Positions 13,601 to 25,322 of a stretch of 64,000 bases of DNA are shown here, piece by piece. A program made the translations under genes and the position numbers. Origin of the DNA: Numida meleagris. Lineage: Eukaryota > Chordata > Aves > Galliformes > Numididae. The notes under the pieces were generated by a model, which was not told where the DNA came from, ran no database searches, and was given only the letters and a program-made list of their open reading frames with translations. The DNA is taken from positions 2,312,194-2,376,193 of the forward strand of contig NC_034411.1 in the NCBI RefSeq assembly GCF_002078875.1, written 5' to 3'. Numbering within the stretch: position 1 is the stretch's first letter; each line of letters starts with the position of its first letter.

Positions 13601-16600
13601 AGCATCACAGTTACTCTGGGTTAAAAAGCTCCTTTGAAATAGCCATAGATTCCACTTAAAACCAGCATCCATCGTTATTACGAGTATGATCACATGTCCC
13701 TTAGCTTCCTGAAGACAGCATGCCACAGCAACTGCTCCCAAGGAGGACAGTTCCACGTGAAATTGTTTTAAGTGCAGTCATACCTTGATTAACAGTGGAT
13801 AATTAACACGGGACACTGAAGCCGGTCCTACCCAGAACTGCTCAGATGAATTATCACCTAGATAAGCTCTTAGATATACCACCTGAAATACAAAACACAG
13901 CTACGCTGCTTAACTCAGATCAGGACCAGAGCAGCACTGCAGCTTTCAGACAAAGCAAGTTTCAAGACATAATGCTGCAAGGAACCCATGCAGTTCCCAG
14001 AGCAGGCCAGAGTTCAGCGTTCAGATGCTGAATCCACACAACATTACAACAGAAATACAGCCTGGACTTGGTAGGAGCAGGAAATCCACAATTCGTATCA
14101 GGTTATGCCAACGGTGGGAGGACCCCAGCACCACAAAAGGCCTCTGCTCAAATCCAGCGCAATGCCCGAGCTGTTACATTTCCATGGAAGCCTACGAAGG
14201 GGAGCAGAATCCTGGCGGGGTAGGCCTGGGTGCAGAAGGATTTGTCAGCTCAGGTTTGATGTGAGCTGCCTCAGCTGCAAGGCGGCCATAAAGAGATATA
14301 GGGTATTTCTGCATTGCACTTCTTAGTGCTTCTGCTACCTCGGGATTTCCACCTGTGAAGATAGTGCATATCTGCTTCTCTAGAGAAAAGCAAGTCACAC
14401 GTTACTAAGGTAAAAATCTATTATTATTGTACTGCTTTATAAAACTGTATTTCAGAGTCCTGCTTTAACTCGGTTTCATAACCTGAGTTTGATTCCAAGA
14501 CAAGATGTTACAATTCTGGGAAGTGTGCATCTTCATAATAAATTTGTTGCATCTCTTCTTTTAATAGAAAAAAACTCCAGCACAGTTTAAGTAATATTCC
14601 CACACAATTAACTCTGCTTGACATCACCTCAGTGTACCCCAGATGCACTGCTCATCGTAAGTATTTCACAACGGCCACTGCCAAGATTCCTAAGGAATTA
14701 ATTCAGGACTGGACAATTATTAGGTGAGATTCGGACTTTCCTACCATATCACTAATTATCCAATGAACTTCCAAGCGAGGGCTGACACTGTCAGTGCTGA
14801 AATGCCTGCTCTGTTAAGGATTGCCTACCTCCAGTTTAAAATGCAAGTACTTATTTTCTAAGTTTATGCTACGAAAGAGTGAAAATAATATATCACAACT
14901 TGAATGACTTTGGTTTTGAATGACTTCTCCAGCTCTGAAACTTTTTAAAATACCGATTTGAGGTGAAAACACACAACTCTAATTTTATCAAACTGTTTTA
15001 TACGTAGAATTTATAGTAGAGTTTAATGAACGAGGTTTCAAAAGCTAAAGAGGTTTTCTATCAGTCTTAATTAAAAGTATCAAGCAATGCAAAAATTAAA
15101 TACTTAGGGAAGCATTGTATTTTCAAGAGGGAATCTTGCAAATTAGTTCAGCTGTACTACTTGGCTGAATCAGTTACAGAAAACAACAGCTTCCCCCCCC
15201 CCCCCCCCCCCCCCAAGAAGAGAGCAAACCCAGGGCCCGTGACCACATTCATCTAAGCCAGTCAGCCCCCTCCCTGACAATCATACTTACACTGCTATAT
15301 ACAAATATTTTGCAAGAGAGTCAGAATGGCATCAATGGTACATTGTTGGCAAGTTCACACTGATCAAAGCAATTCTGAGATGACTCCCCAGCCCCCCCTC
15401 CCCCCCCAAGAAGAGAGCAAACCCAGGGCCCGTGACCACATTCATCTAAGCCAGTCAGCCCCCTCCCTGACAATCATACTTACACTGCTATATACAAATA
15501 TTTTGCAAGTCAAGCATCAGAACTTCACACACATCAAAATCTGTACCTGTGGCTAAACACAACTTCAAAGCCAACTCACTTGGAAAAGCATCAAATTGAC
15601 ATTGCTTTTAAGACTTAGTGAGCTTTCAGTTAGCAGTAAAAACTGATCTCAAAAACTGATCCAACTTGATCACACTATGTCTGTGTTAAATATTACATCA
15701 ACAGAACATTGAGACTTACAGTGTGTGGTGCAAGCTTCATTTCATTAGATGTTATTCCAGAAAAAAAAAGGTAGCTCAAAGGAAAAACTACACAATTGTT
15801 TTATACTCTAAGAAATAGCGTGTTGCTACCTGTGAAAGTCAGATTGGTCAACGCAGCAAAAACAATGTAGGCCATCCTTAAACCAAGAAAATAAACTTAT
15901 TGTAAGGAGTTTCTGAGCTTACATTCCCCAGTACTATCCTACAACAGTTTCAACCAAAAGAAAAAAAAAAGAAACTTGTTCAGATTCATGTCAACTGATG
16001 ACAGCTAGCCTAGAGTGCAATTCCATCATACAGCTCCTGACCAGAACACCAGGTGACTATGAAGACTGACTGAATGTATTAGGTAAGACTCCCACAGACA
16101 AATGATTTCACACCATCCCCTGTAGATTCTGATATTCTGGCCCTTCTATCGCTTTTCTGGAGTTGTTCTTCCCTGCAAACATGCCACTGTTCACTTCTAG
16201 CACTGTTCATAGCTTCTCTGAGCAGAAAAGAGGGTGGACATGAAAGCACTTTCGGTTTTGTTGATAACCAGAAAATTTAGAATTAAAACTGGTTACTAGA
16301 TTTGCAAAAAGCAAGGACTGTCAGCAGAAGAGAACTCTGGAAAAGTTTAGTTTTTCAGCCCAGTCCCCCAGCCTCTCAACTTAAAAAAAATGATTATTAT
16401 TCTAGTAGTGGTAAAAAATAACTTCAATTCAGAACAACTTACTAGTTACGTGTTTCCTAGACTGTTTCCTGAAAATGAAATTAAGCTCTCATGACAAATT
16501 ACCAAACTCCCCCCCAAATAGGTTGGGAAGCACAGATACCAAGATACCAGAGAAACCAAGACAGTAAATGCTGCAAAACACAGCATAAAGCACACAGGTC

Positions 16601-19600
16601 GTTATGTGACTCCTTGAACCCGTTATTTCTGCACAGGGCTACACTTACAGGGTTAACAGATGGCCTTGTCAAGAAAATCCTCTGGCAGCTTAAGAAGTAG
16701 AACTAAGCATAGAGAACTACTTCATGTTTTGAGGACTGCTTCTAAAAAAATGAGAAAGGAGAAGAGATGTGCTTCCATAGTCGGACAAAAACACTTTTCC
16801 AAGGCTTGCAGAACCCTCCAGTGCTTCAGTTATTCTTCACGAACCTGCCAAAAAGCACCTACAAAAAAGAAACCATCCTTGCTTGCTCCTTAACACAGCA
16901 GGCATGGAAGAAGCACATTTCCAGCTGGTAAACAATCTGCACAGTACTTCACAGTGGTGACTGTGTCAAACCTTTTGGCTAACTATTCAAGATCACAATG
17001 CTCTGCTTCACTGCAGTTTTCATAGCAAACATTTCACTCCTTCTGTATACAATTACACAGATTAAAAACTCTCAAGCGCAACTTGCAATGAATTGGAGGT
17101 TGCTTCAGTTGAGTATGGTAAAAGAGAAATATAACAACAACAACCTCGCTACTCACTTCCTAGATGGAAATCAATGTACTGTGTGGATGCAGATCTAGAA
17201 ATTGTACCTCGATGGTCTTGTCCTTTCAGTGTTATTTACACATCTTCTACAAATTAGCTAAAATAAGGTCAGCACTCAAGGACACCTCTTCCACAAGGAC
17301 TTCTGACAAGTTTCATATTCAAACAGTTGCTCCAGCACTAAATCTCCCAGAGGACTTCTATAGGCATGTACACCAGTCCACACAGATGAACAGCCTAAGT
17401 CTTTCCTCTTATATTATCCAAAAATAGCAGTAATGCATTTACTTTCTTCTTCGAGAAGTTCACCTTTCACCAAGCATTCCAGATCCGGCAAATTCCAGAA
17501 GTAAAGCTTTCTAAAAATACAAGTAAGGTGGGTATTTCAATCAAGTATTAAGAAAAACAGAGATCCTGACAGTTGTATGTTCATGTTCAGCATTCAGACT
17601 GCAAATGAATTTCCATGGAAGAAACAAAGTGAAAAGAATAGCCACTGGTGTCACTAGTGTAGGCAGCATTCCATAATCAATGGAACTACTTGCTTCTCGA
17701 GACTGCAATGTTATCTTTCAGGTTGTCCCAGCATCCTCGTGACTACAACTGCACGTCTTAGCCTGCAAAAATCCTTATTTATTTTCTACTTGTGCTGGTA
17801 AAACTAAAATAACAAAAACTTTTCTGTCATAATGGTCTTCTGGTGTTTTGTTTTTTATATAAGCACATCACTCAGATAGAGAATCTTTGTCTCCCTCACT
17901 AACAAGCTCCCCTCCATACAGTGGCAGGCTTAACAGGACTTGCTGGAAGCACCAAGTCACCAATGCAACACTACCATCAACCAGAGGCAACTTCTGGACT
18001 GATCTCTGATCTTCTCTCAATCAGTAGCCAAGAGAACACAGGAAAGAAAAAGAATAAAGAGTTGTTATGGAAGTCCATTAAAGGAAACCGCGTAATAATA
18101 TGAAGGCATGAAACTGTGGATAAAGAAATGCTGAATAGTAAAGCAAGCTGAAGGACAGAGAAGAGCAGAAAGAGCATACAAACAAGCAGAACGGAAGAAA
18201 TTAGGAGCACAGAAATTTAGCTTTGAAAGACAGCTAATAGAAGAGTTGAGAGAACGAAGAGGCACGGGATAGAGTACGAACATTATCAAGTATGTAAATG
18301 AAGCTAAACAGTCAAAGCAGAAAATACAAGAACAGGAGCTGAGTAAACACAGCTCTTCTCTTCCAATTTCTAAAATGCAAAATTGTAGACCGCTCATCAC
18401 TTGTCTACAGAGCATGATCCTAGGAAATAAGACCAGCTTTTCTCACTCAGTGCTACCTGAATGCAGGAAGACAGAAGGAAACTGCATTGACACGGAAAAA
18501 TCAAAGCAGGAAGGAATTGAATTCCCCGAGTTAAAAAATTGTATCAACAATGAAGAAACATATCTTACAGTTTAACACAGGAGAAAAATCAGCAAAAAGT
18601 AATTCTACAAATTTAAAGGAAGAGTGAGTCTCCTAATTCCCCATGGCCGCACAAGTTCCTCTGTGCAGGAGGAAAGCCCCGGTCCCCCAAAAGCCAGGGC
18701 ACCTCAACATCAGGCAGGGAGGAGCAAGGCCAGCATCTGCTCGCTGAGGTCCAGCCCTCCACCCACAGCACAGCCCCAGCCCCACGTCCCCCCAGCAGCA
18801 GGACCCTGTGGCTCCCTCCAGCAAGGGCGCTCACATCAGAGAACGGTCTCTGAGGAACTGGCACTGACAACATCCAAAACTGCTAAAACACAACAGCGTG
18901 GGCATGTCTCAGGGCTAATTTGGGATTTCTGCAGCTTGAAAACTATCCTTGCAGGGGAAAAGCTGTACAGCATCAAAAGGTACAAAAAGGAAAACATAAA
19001 AAGGAAGTTTTCCTACTCAGGGAATAAGAAGACCTGAAGTTCTACAACATTCAAATACTAAAGTAAGGTCAAATGCAGCAAAATGTGTTTTTCTTTCTTG
19101 AATTTCATAAAGTTACTCGCATAAGCAGGGATAACTATAAAACCTGTGTGTCTCCCTTACTAAGAAGCTAGAGAACATTCACAGCATAACAACTGAGAAT
19201 CTGCACTGCAAGCAGATGAATGAATTTCCTTAATATCTCATGGAAGAAAATGTAAGAAAGTTAGCTTCTACGGCTTACCTAAGTTTTAAGCATACTGTAA
19301 ATAAATGCATTTCCAATGTAGGATTTCACTATTGGCAAAGAGAACAATCTCAGCAAATACATTTTGACGGTCTGTAACTCACAGCCAAACTCAGCAGAAT
19401 GGGATTGATGGAACTACTCCCCAGCATCAGTCATCAAGCTGCTTGAGCAGTGAGAGAGAACCAATCTTCAGGAGCCGTAACAGGAAAAGTTTCTGGACAA
19501 AATCATTTTTAATCACATAAGATAACTCGAACCAAAATCACCGCGCAGAGCAAAAGCTGAAGTATCTTTCTAAAAATAGAAGCCTTTCAGCTGTGACAAT

Positions 19601-22600
19601 CAGAGTTTATCTTCCAATTGCCTTGCAATTACAAACAAGTTGAATGTACTCTTAGTATCACCTTCCCTTTTGCTTTAGAAAGCTCACAATTGTAAAGGAT
19701 TTAAGTTCCTCTCCCCATTTCTTTTTTCCTCATGTTATTCTGACTCATTTGGAGTAACACTTCAGCACAGCCCACAATAACTACAATTCGGGAAATACTG
19801 CTACAAAGAAAAAGTTATTTCAATTTTCCTTTAAATCTGGCTGCTCATCCCCTTAAAACGTGTCTAAAACAAAAGGAAACAAAAGTCACTGAATTTGAAT
19901 TTTACTAGAAAAACCAAAAAACTTACTTTATTGAACAGGAGAAAGCAAAGATTTCGGTTAGCGTAATAAAGTTACACTCTACTCCTCCAGAGTCTCTATG
20001 CAAAGGATCTGAACAGGAAAATACCACAAATATCAGAGAAGTGGAAATTTTAAAAAACTAACAAAAAAGGCACCATGCAGTAGAGACAACTATACAGTCC
20101 CACACAAGAGGAACAGTCAAATGAAATTTGAGATCTGCACAAAAACCTACGGGTAGTCAAATCATCAATACTACGCCTTAAAGGCAACCACCGTAACAGC
20201 AGCTCTTACAGACTGAGCGATGCTAATCATGCAATATTTGTAGTATTCTTATTATAAAATACGTACTCAATATCCCAAATAATATCGGAATATTTACCAT
20301 ATTAAATGTTCATCCTCTCCAGATGCCAAAGATCAAACTGAACAATGCACTGTCATGAAGACTTTTCTTTCTTTTCTACCTCAAGGTAAAAAATTTTGCT
20401 CAGCCTTTGCGCTCTGTACATGCCAGAATTATACAACAGGTCAAGCATCTTCAGCATCCAAATTAAAAGCTCTCCTGAAGCTACAAAAATAGCAACAAAA
20501 CACTCCAGTATCTCCAATGTTTTATGGACCTGATCATATTGGAGTAAGCTGTGCGAGCCAGCTGACAGCGATGACAGACAGAAAACTATTAGTCTACATC
20601 CATCACTTGTGCCTCAATAAACCTTGTTGATTATTTATGATTTTCAAAGTGTTTAAAAAAAGGGAAATACAGCCTGAAAGTTTGTGTAAAAGAACAATAC
20701 TTAGATGTCTCAGCTAATCACTGTGAACGGATTTTATCAGTCTTCAGAGCTCCTAGACAAAAAAAAGGTTGTGCTGAAGAGTCAAACAGTGAAGAAAGCA
20801 AAGCAGAATGCTGGGAAGAAAACAAACTCAGTTTCCAGAAACCGTGAACAACACAGGCCTACCATCACCACCTAAAGCCTTGACTGCTGCTGTATATGAA
20901 AACCTATTTTTCCAAGTTTGGCGGTTGGCTTCATTTCTTTTTGTTTAACTTTTATAAAACTATGGCAAAAAAACCAAAACAAGTGCAAACCAAAACCATC
21001 TGCAGAGTTTTACATCAGCGTACACGCACACCAAGTGCAGTCCCAAAAGGAATTGGGATGCCTTTTAGGCATCCAAGCCGGCCAGGCTCTCTGGGACGGA
21101 TCACAGCCAGGATTGCAAGTGCAGCTGACCCAGGAGCAGCAGGAGAACTGATTTCCACCTTGGGCTGTAAGTAGCCCAGGCACACAACAGCAGCCTTCAG
21201 CACTCATGGAGCATCACGCACTGCATTCTTATGACAGGACACAGCACTAGCAGCCAGAAATCGTGTGGTTCTGCAGGAACCTGGAAACTATTACTGCAGC
21301 CTCAAGTGGGATGGTCACCTGCAGAACTGAGGTGTAAGAGACTGGAAACAGAAAAATACCCGATTATGTTACTTTTTTTTATTATTATTATTTTTTGAGT
21401 TAAATTGGGGGTAAGACTATCTGAATATCTGCACAGTAGCTGGCACAACAGCACTATCCTGATTAGGGTCTCTGGACAGCACAGCAAGGTAAGTATTACT
21501 GATGAACAAATGAAACTCAATATCATCTCTCCTCAACTGACAAGAACTGGCATCCAAAGAAACCAAGGAACATACAGAGTGTTGATATCAGGGTTCACAT
21601 TAGGATATAGAATGTATTAACATAAAAGCATATAATGCCCTCTACGTTTTTCCTGCAGAAAGCAAGTATATATATTTTTTTAATGAGCCCCTATAATTAC
21701 ACCACAAGAATCCGTTCTTAAGTCTTTTGTAAGTGCACTTATCTTAAAGAGAAAAGGTTGGGTTTTTCTGTTTAAATGTAAGGCTACATAAAATGTTTAT
21801 GTTGAGATTAATTGAGAACTTGGACTAACATTTTAAAGAGACTTCTATTAAAACTTCGCCTGGGAAAACATAAGTGATGCTAGTATACCTAGAACACTCA
21901 GCAAGAAATTCCATTGTTTACTCAAAGCGAACAACAGATTGTTCTGCTACGCAAGAACTACTTTAAAGCCCAGGCACTTTCATAGAGTATTTTGTCTGTT
22001 ATTGAGTTCCTGGATCACATAACAACTTGAAACTTTCACTATTTCTTACCAAATTACCTCAAGATCAGTGAGCTTACTGTGTTTCACATTTCAGTCAAAT
22101 GCTGATGAGATGCTGCTGCAAGAAAAAGCAACACTGTTGCTCGCTGTGCATAAATATAGCCATGAAACTACCTTCAGCATCTCTACACCCATACCCCTAG
22201 CAAAAAATGTGTATTTTAAATTAGTCTTCCAATTCTACAAGAATTCACCTGGCGCTTAGAAATGCCACAGAAGCAGCCTCATCAACTACCTGTTACAAAA
22301 TCAGGCCTAAGGACTTAGAATCTCATAACTAGCTTCAGCAAGACACAAGCCCAGGCCTACACAAAGGCCACTGCTGGACAAAAACTCCAGCTCTGCAGAC
22401 TGTTTGGGGGTTTGAAATTAATATTTTAACAGTTTGGAGACACTAACACTCTTATAATAAAAATACGCCCAGTTGTTTGCAGAACCGCTAAGTTCCATTC
22501 TTCTGTCCTCATCAAAGTGGTAACTTTCCTTCAGAAAACTGGAGCTTTCCATGTGCTGCTTCTACAGAACACACTGAGATGATAGTGAATTCAATTCCTA

Positions 22601-24488
22601 AGTGACCGGTCATGTAACAGATACCAAATAATTGTTTGGTAAACACCCGGACAAATGACGATAAAGGGCAGTACGAGTTCTCGGTAAAGACACTTAGTTT
22701 ACCGATACATTTCAAAAACAAACTATGATGTTTCTTGGACCTCCTTCAAAACACTGTTGCAGTGAAGAGGCGATCCCAAATGCTCAGCAGGCAGAAGAGG
22801 AAACTGCTGGCAGCCTCTGGCTCACACATTTTGGGCATGACCTCATTCTTCACTACCACTTTTCATTTCTGCTGCAGCATTTAATAAACCCAGACCTGAC
22901 GTTATTTTTGTGCGCTAGGATTAAATATTACATACCAAATGCAAATGAATGCAACTTGAAGTTATAAAAGAAATGGAAAAGTATCTCCCTTCTAACTCTT
23001 CATACAATGTACTTGCACAAGGAGCCGTCATAGATCTTAGCCTCCAAACACATATTAAAAAATACTTCTGTTTATGTAAAGTTTTATTTGGCCAGAATTT
23101 CTGGAAGTGTGCTGTACAGCAACAGTGGCACACAACTGTCCCCCCAGATGTAACTAGAAAAGCCACATTTCCTTTTCAAAAATTGCAGGTTTCTATCTTA
23201 AATTACAGAGAACCATTAAGTTATCCATACTCTACTTCCCAAAACCCCACTGTTAAAGCAACCTAATATCCCGCCCTACTTATAAGGAAACATCTATATG
23301 CTTACATCCCAAATACCTTGGAAATGGTTCTAAAAATAAACTCATACTGGAAATTCAGAGATTTCTTGAAATATCAAGTTTAACGTTGCTTCTTTTTCCC
23401 TATTTGATCCTATCAATCAAGTTTAAACAATGATTATGCATCAGCCCATCAAAAGTAAAGGGAGTTCTCTCTTCCAATGAAATTGTCATCAGTGCACCAT
23501 TGGTAACACAGACCTGTTCTGTACCTAGTGCCTAAAGAAGCACTCAGCCTGTAATACCAACGTATTTCCTACCTCTGCAATTGAAAAAACTAAGGAACAT
23601 AGGCTAAATGAAGCAAACATCACGACAATTGTTCAAAACAAGATACCAGAATTGCAGGCTTGGCAAATAACTTCAAAAATTCTCCGACGTTAACCTTATA
23701 ACCTGATATATTTCAATCTCCAGGCTTTCCTGAAAGTTAGTTATACACACCCGTTTTTGCTTTTTTTTTTGATCACCAAGGAATATCATATTTCGACAAA
23801 GTGGCCAACATTCACCCACCGTAGTATCTACTGCTTTATCAGCAAAGAACAAATACCACATGCGACGAGGCCTCACCAGAGTTAGGAAAAAAAAAGAAAA
23901 AAAAAAAAAAAAAAAGAATGAAAGAAAGCTCTACCCAAGCACCGTTTCAGGAAGCGTTCAGCGTTTCAGCTTATTGGAAACCGATCCGCTTCTAAATCGA
24001 CTGTGGCGTACGAGGAGGAAAGCGTTTACGCGGAAGATCGCAGCCGGCCCAGGCTCGGCCTCCAGCGCTCGGCAGCTCGCGGCACCGCGCGGAGCAGCTA
24101 GGCCCCGCCGCGCCGGGCAGGATGCGCGGCCGGCAGCGGCAGCTCGTCACGTCCCGCCCGGCCCCGCGCGCCCGGCGATTCCTCGGAAGGCCCCGAGGGG
24201 CCGAGCCCTCCCCAGGCCGCGGGTGAAGAGGAGGGAAAGGAGCCGCGGAGCGGGGCGGGCTCCGCCGTTATGGCCGCCCCGGCGGGAGGTAACCCCGCGC
24301 CCGGGAGGCCCGAGCCGGGCGGAGGCAGAAGGCGACGCGGGGTTGCGGCCCAGCCCGCGGGGAGGGGGGGGGGGGGGGGGTGCGGGAGCCCGGCGCGGGG
24401 CGAGGACTGCCGGGGAAGGGCAGCAGAGAGGGCGGCCGCACTTACTCTCGTTTAACACCTCCAGCAGCTCGGCGCAGCTCTCACACAT
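4257..24488 (-). CDS. USP34: USP34, first three coding exons (partial gene)
   Basis: USP34 is a very large ubiquitin-specific protease (about 3,500 residues in mammals), known from work on Wnt/axin signalling and DNA damage responses. Only the N-terminus is here: exon 1 (24446-24488), exon 2 (6217-6304) and exon 3 (4257-4674). Together they encode residues 1 to about 183, in phase. The catalytic domain lies far outside the window. The joined N-terminus ([14 protein letters not shown], then [15 protein letters not shown], then [13 protein letters not shown]) agrees with the mammalian start as I recall it. Its position, head toward the 3' end of XPO1 on the same strand, matches the mammalian order. 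Confidence 0.95.
4675..6216 (-). other. USP34: USP34 intron 2
   Basis: 1.54 kb, AT-rich, with no repeat or RNA gene that I can recognise. Confidence 0.9.
6217..6304 (-). CDS. USP34: USP34 coding exon 2
   Basis: 88 nt, phase 1 to 2. It completes Ile15 and encodes [10 protein letters not shown] to NSWTQ plus AG. The acceptor is CTTCAG and the donor GTATGA. Confidence 0.95.
6989..7014 (+). repeat. Poly-pyrimidine tract (T then C)
   Basis: A T10 and C14 tract ending in CAG in USP34 intron 1. On the plus strand it mimics a splice acceptor, but no plus-strand exon follows. Confidence 0.9.
8547..9545 (-). mobile_element. CR1 LINE fragment with internal deletion
   Basis: The 3' end lies at the left, with the typical ATTCTATGATTCTGTGATT tail read on the minus strand. 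Frames on the minus strand show reverse-transcriptase sequence ([17 protein letters not shown]) and the part upstream of it. The RT frame then jumps from [10 protein letters not shown] straight into tail sequence, so most of the RT and the C-terminal region are deleted. It is also 5'-truncated and frameshifted. It lies in USP34 intron 1, in the sense direction. Confidence 0.92.
9779..10311 (-). mobile_element. Mariner-type DNA transposon remnant (Galluhop-like)
   Basis: The right end, read on the minus strand, has CTGCTCTGAAAGTAATGCCTCC; the left end has a degenerate matching inverted repeat (CCCCCTATTTATTTCCATGG). Inside, a minus-strand frame (about 9894-10184) resembles the N-terminal helix-turn-helix of mariner transposases ([13 protein letters not shown] to [10 protein letters not shown]). 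At about 530 bp it is less than half the usual length, so the catalytic part is gone. The family name is from memory. Confidence 0.7.
13148..13161 (-). promoter_or_regulatory. CTCF-type core motif, minus direction
   Basis: CCAGCAGATGGCTG on the minus strand fits the CTCF core at 13 of 14 positions. It lies in USP34 intron 1 and points away from the motif at 33560. Confidence 0.4.
15193..15214 (+). repeat. Poly-C run of 22
   Basis: An uninterrupted C22 at the edge of the duplicated segment. Runs like this often vary in length and cause sequencing errors. Confidence 0.95.
15215..15509. repeat. Exact 102-bp direct repeat, offset 193 bp
   Basis: The 102 bases at 15215-15316 recur without a change at 15408-15509. 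Each copy is preceded by a C-rich run (C22 at 15193-15214; interrupted at 15392-15407). The 91 bp between copies are not repeated again. Confidence 0.95.
18640..18870. other. GC-rich patch in USP34 intron 1
   Basis: About 230 bp of clearly higher GC, but few CpG, in AT-rich surroundings. Open frames of 63-137 codons cross it on both strands, mostly low-complexity Pro/Ser/Ala or Gly/Leu sequence. I do not recognise it. It may be an old insertion. Confidence 0.4.
23886..23915 (+). repeat. A-rich run
   Basis: About 30 bases of almost pure A, just inside USP34 intron 1 next to the CpG island. There is no retrocopy upstream of it to explain it as a poly(A) tail. Confidence 0.9.
24364..24380 (+). 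repeat. 17-base G run
   Basis: An uninterrupted G17 in USP34 intron 1, about 65 bp after exon 1. On the transcribed minus-strand RNA it is a C run. Length is likely uncertain in the assembly. Confidence 0.9.
24446..24488 (-). CDS. USP34: USP34 coding exon 1
   Basis: 43 nt, encoding [14 protein letters not shown] plus one base. The donor is GTAAGT (24445-24440). The start is fixed by two in-frame stops (TAA, TGA) directly upstream at 24497-24492. The base at -3 is A. The exon lies inside the CpG island. Confidence 0.95.
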
Positions 24489-24495
24489 TGTTCAT
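24481..24495 (-). other. Four-codon upstream ORF overlapping the USP34 start
   Basis: An ATG at 24495-24493 opens ATG AAC AAT GTG TGA, which runs across the USP34 ATG in another frame and stops five bases inside the coding sequence. Its own context is weak (T at -3), whereas the main ATG has A at -3. Confidence 0.6.
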
Positions 24496-24592
24496 TAACA
24501 GCAGCAGCCGCCGCCGCCGCCTCCTCCCAACCATTGATTGATCCGCGCGGGGCCGCCGATCGGTGATTGATGGGGGCCGGGGCGGGGGTCAG

Positions 24593-24637
24593 NNNNNNNN
24601 NNNNNNNNNNNNNNNNNNNNNNNNNNNNNNNNNNNNN
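24593..24637. other. Assembly gap of 45 N
   Basis: The unknown bases lie in the USP34 5'UTR or core promoter. The same 12 bases (CCGGGGCGGGGG) occur just before it at 24577-24588 and just after it at 24638-24649, so a GC-rich repeat may be unresolved here. Confidence 0.95.
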
Positions 24638-24737
24638 CCGGGGCGGGGGGGATGGGGCGGCCGAGCGATGCCAATAAGCCCGCGGCGGCGGCGGGAGGGG
24701 AAGCCGAGTCACTCACTGGCTGCCGGCGGCTCCGCGC

Positions 24738-24748
24738 GCCGCCATTTT
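24738..24748 (-). promoter_or_regulatory. YY1-type motif, minus direction
   Basis: AAAATGGCGGC on the minus strand, 250 bp upstream of the USP34 ATG. YY1 motifs in this form commonly sit just downstream of the start site of TATA-less genes, which would place transcription initiation near 24750-24780. It is a sequence match only. Confidence 0.6.
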
Positions 24749-24949
24749 GGTGAGGGGGAAGGAGGAGGAGGGAACGGCAGCAAGGGAGACGGAGCGCTCG
24801 GGCTCCGCTCGGCGGTTTCCGACGAGACGAAAGGCGAAGGCGGCCGAGTCCCTCCTCCCTTTCGCCCCGCCTTTCCCAGCCCGGGCCGGGCGGCAGGCCG
24901 GCGAGCGGGGAGGGAGAAAGGGGCGGGCCGGCAGCGGGGCCTGGAGGGC

Positions 24950-24960
24950 AAGATGGCGGC
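24950..24960 (+). promoter_or_regulatory. YY1-type motif, plus direction
   Basis: AAGATGGCGGC on the plus strand, about 200 bp from the minus-strand YY1 motif and facing away from USP34. It could mark a divergent start site. The ATG inside it opens only a 19-codon frame. Confidence 0.5.
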
Positions 24961-25322
24961 TGAGGCGGCGCGCGCTGCCGGGTTAGGCGCGAAGCTCCCG
25001 TCGCGGCCCTAGTCCCGCCCCCCCGCCGGGAGGGACCTCCCCCAGTGCCGCGCCGACGGGTGGGGGAGGGCCGCTCCCGCTTAAAGCGAGCGCGCCGGAG
25101 GGCTGCCCTCCCGTGCGGTCCGCGGCACTCCTCCGAGGGGCGGAAGCGAACTCGGCAGGCGAGCGCTTCTCTCCTCGCTGTCGCTGGGATGCGTTGCAGG
25201 CTAGCGGGAGCCGGCGGGCGTGTGCGGGGGCGGCCGGCTGGGGAAGCGCCGGGCCGCAGGTAGCGCCCGTCAGGCCGCGCGCGAAGCCTGCCTGCTTCCG
25301 GGGCTCTCGTGTCTCGTGTTTG

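Larger units (their letters stand above)
6305..24445 (-). other. USP34: USP34 intron 1
   Basis: An 18.1-kb first intron. It contains a CR1 (about 8547-9545), a mariner remnant (about 9779-10311), a 102-bp exact duplication beside poly-C (15193-15509), a GC-rich patch (about 18640-18870), a CTCF-type motif (13148-13161) and many short A/T or C runs. Stretches 6305-8540, 10320-15190, 15510-18600 and 18900-23880 otherwise show nothing recognisable. Open frames there are short and occur on both strands, as expected by chance. Confidence 0.85.
23960..25320 (-). promoter_or_regulatory. USP34: CpG island and promoter of USP34
   Basis: About 1.35 kb of strongly GC-rich DNA with dense CpG, against an AT-rich background on both sides. 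It covers coding exon 1, the 5'UTR and the likely start region. It holds SP1-type GGGCGG boxes, two YY1 motifs in opposite directions, an ETS core (25295-25301, minus) and a CCAAT box (25323-25327, minus). There is no TATA box, as usual for a housekeeping promoter. The 5'UTR carries CGG and CTG triplet runs just before the ATG (24497-24521). Confidence 0.85.

Noticed and set aside
23860..24498. A 212-codon plus-strand open frame across the CpG island
   Set aside because: Low-complexity Arg/Ala/Gly/Pro product of GC-rich DNA, and it begins in an A-rich run. Long frames on both strands are expected in a CpG island.
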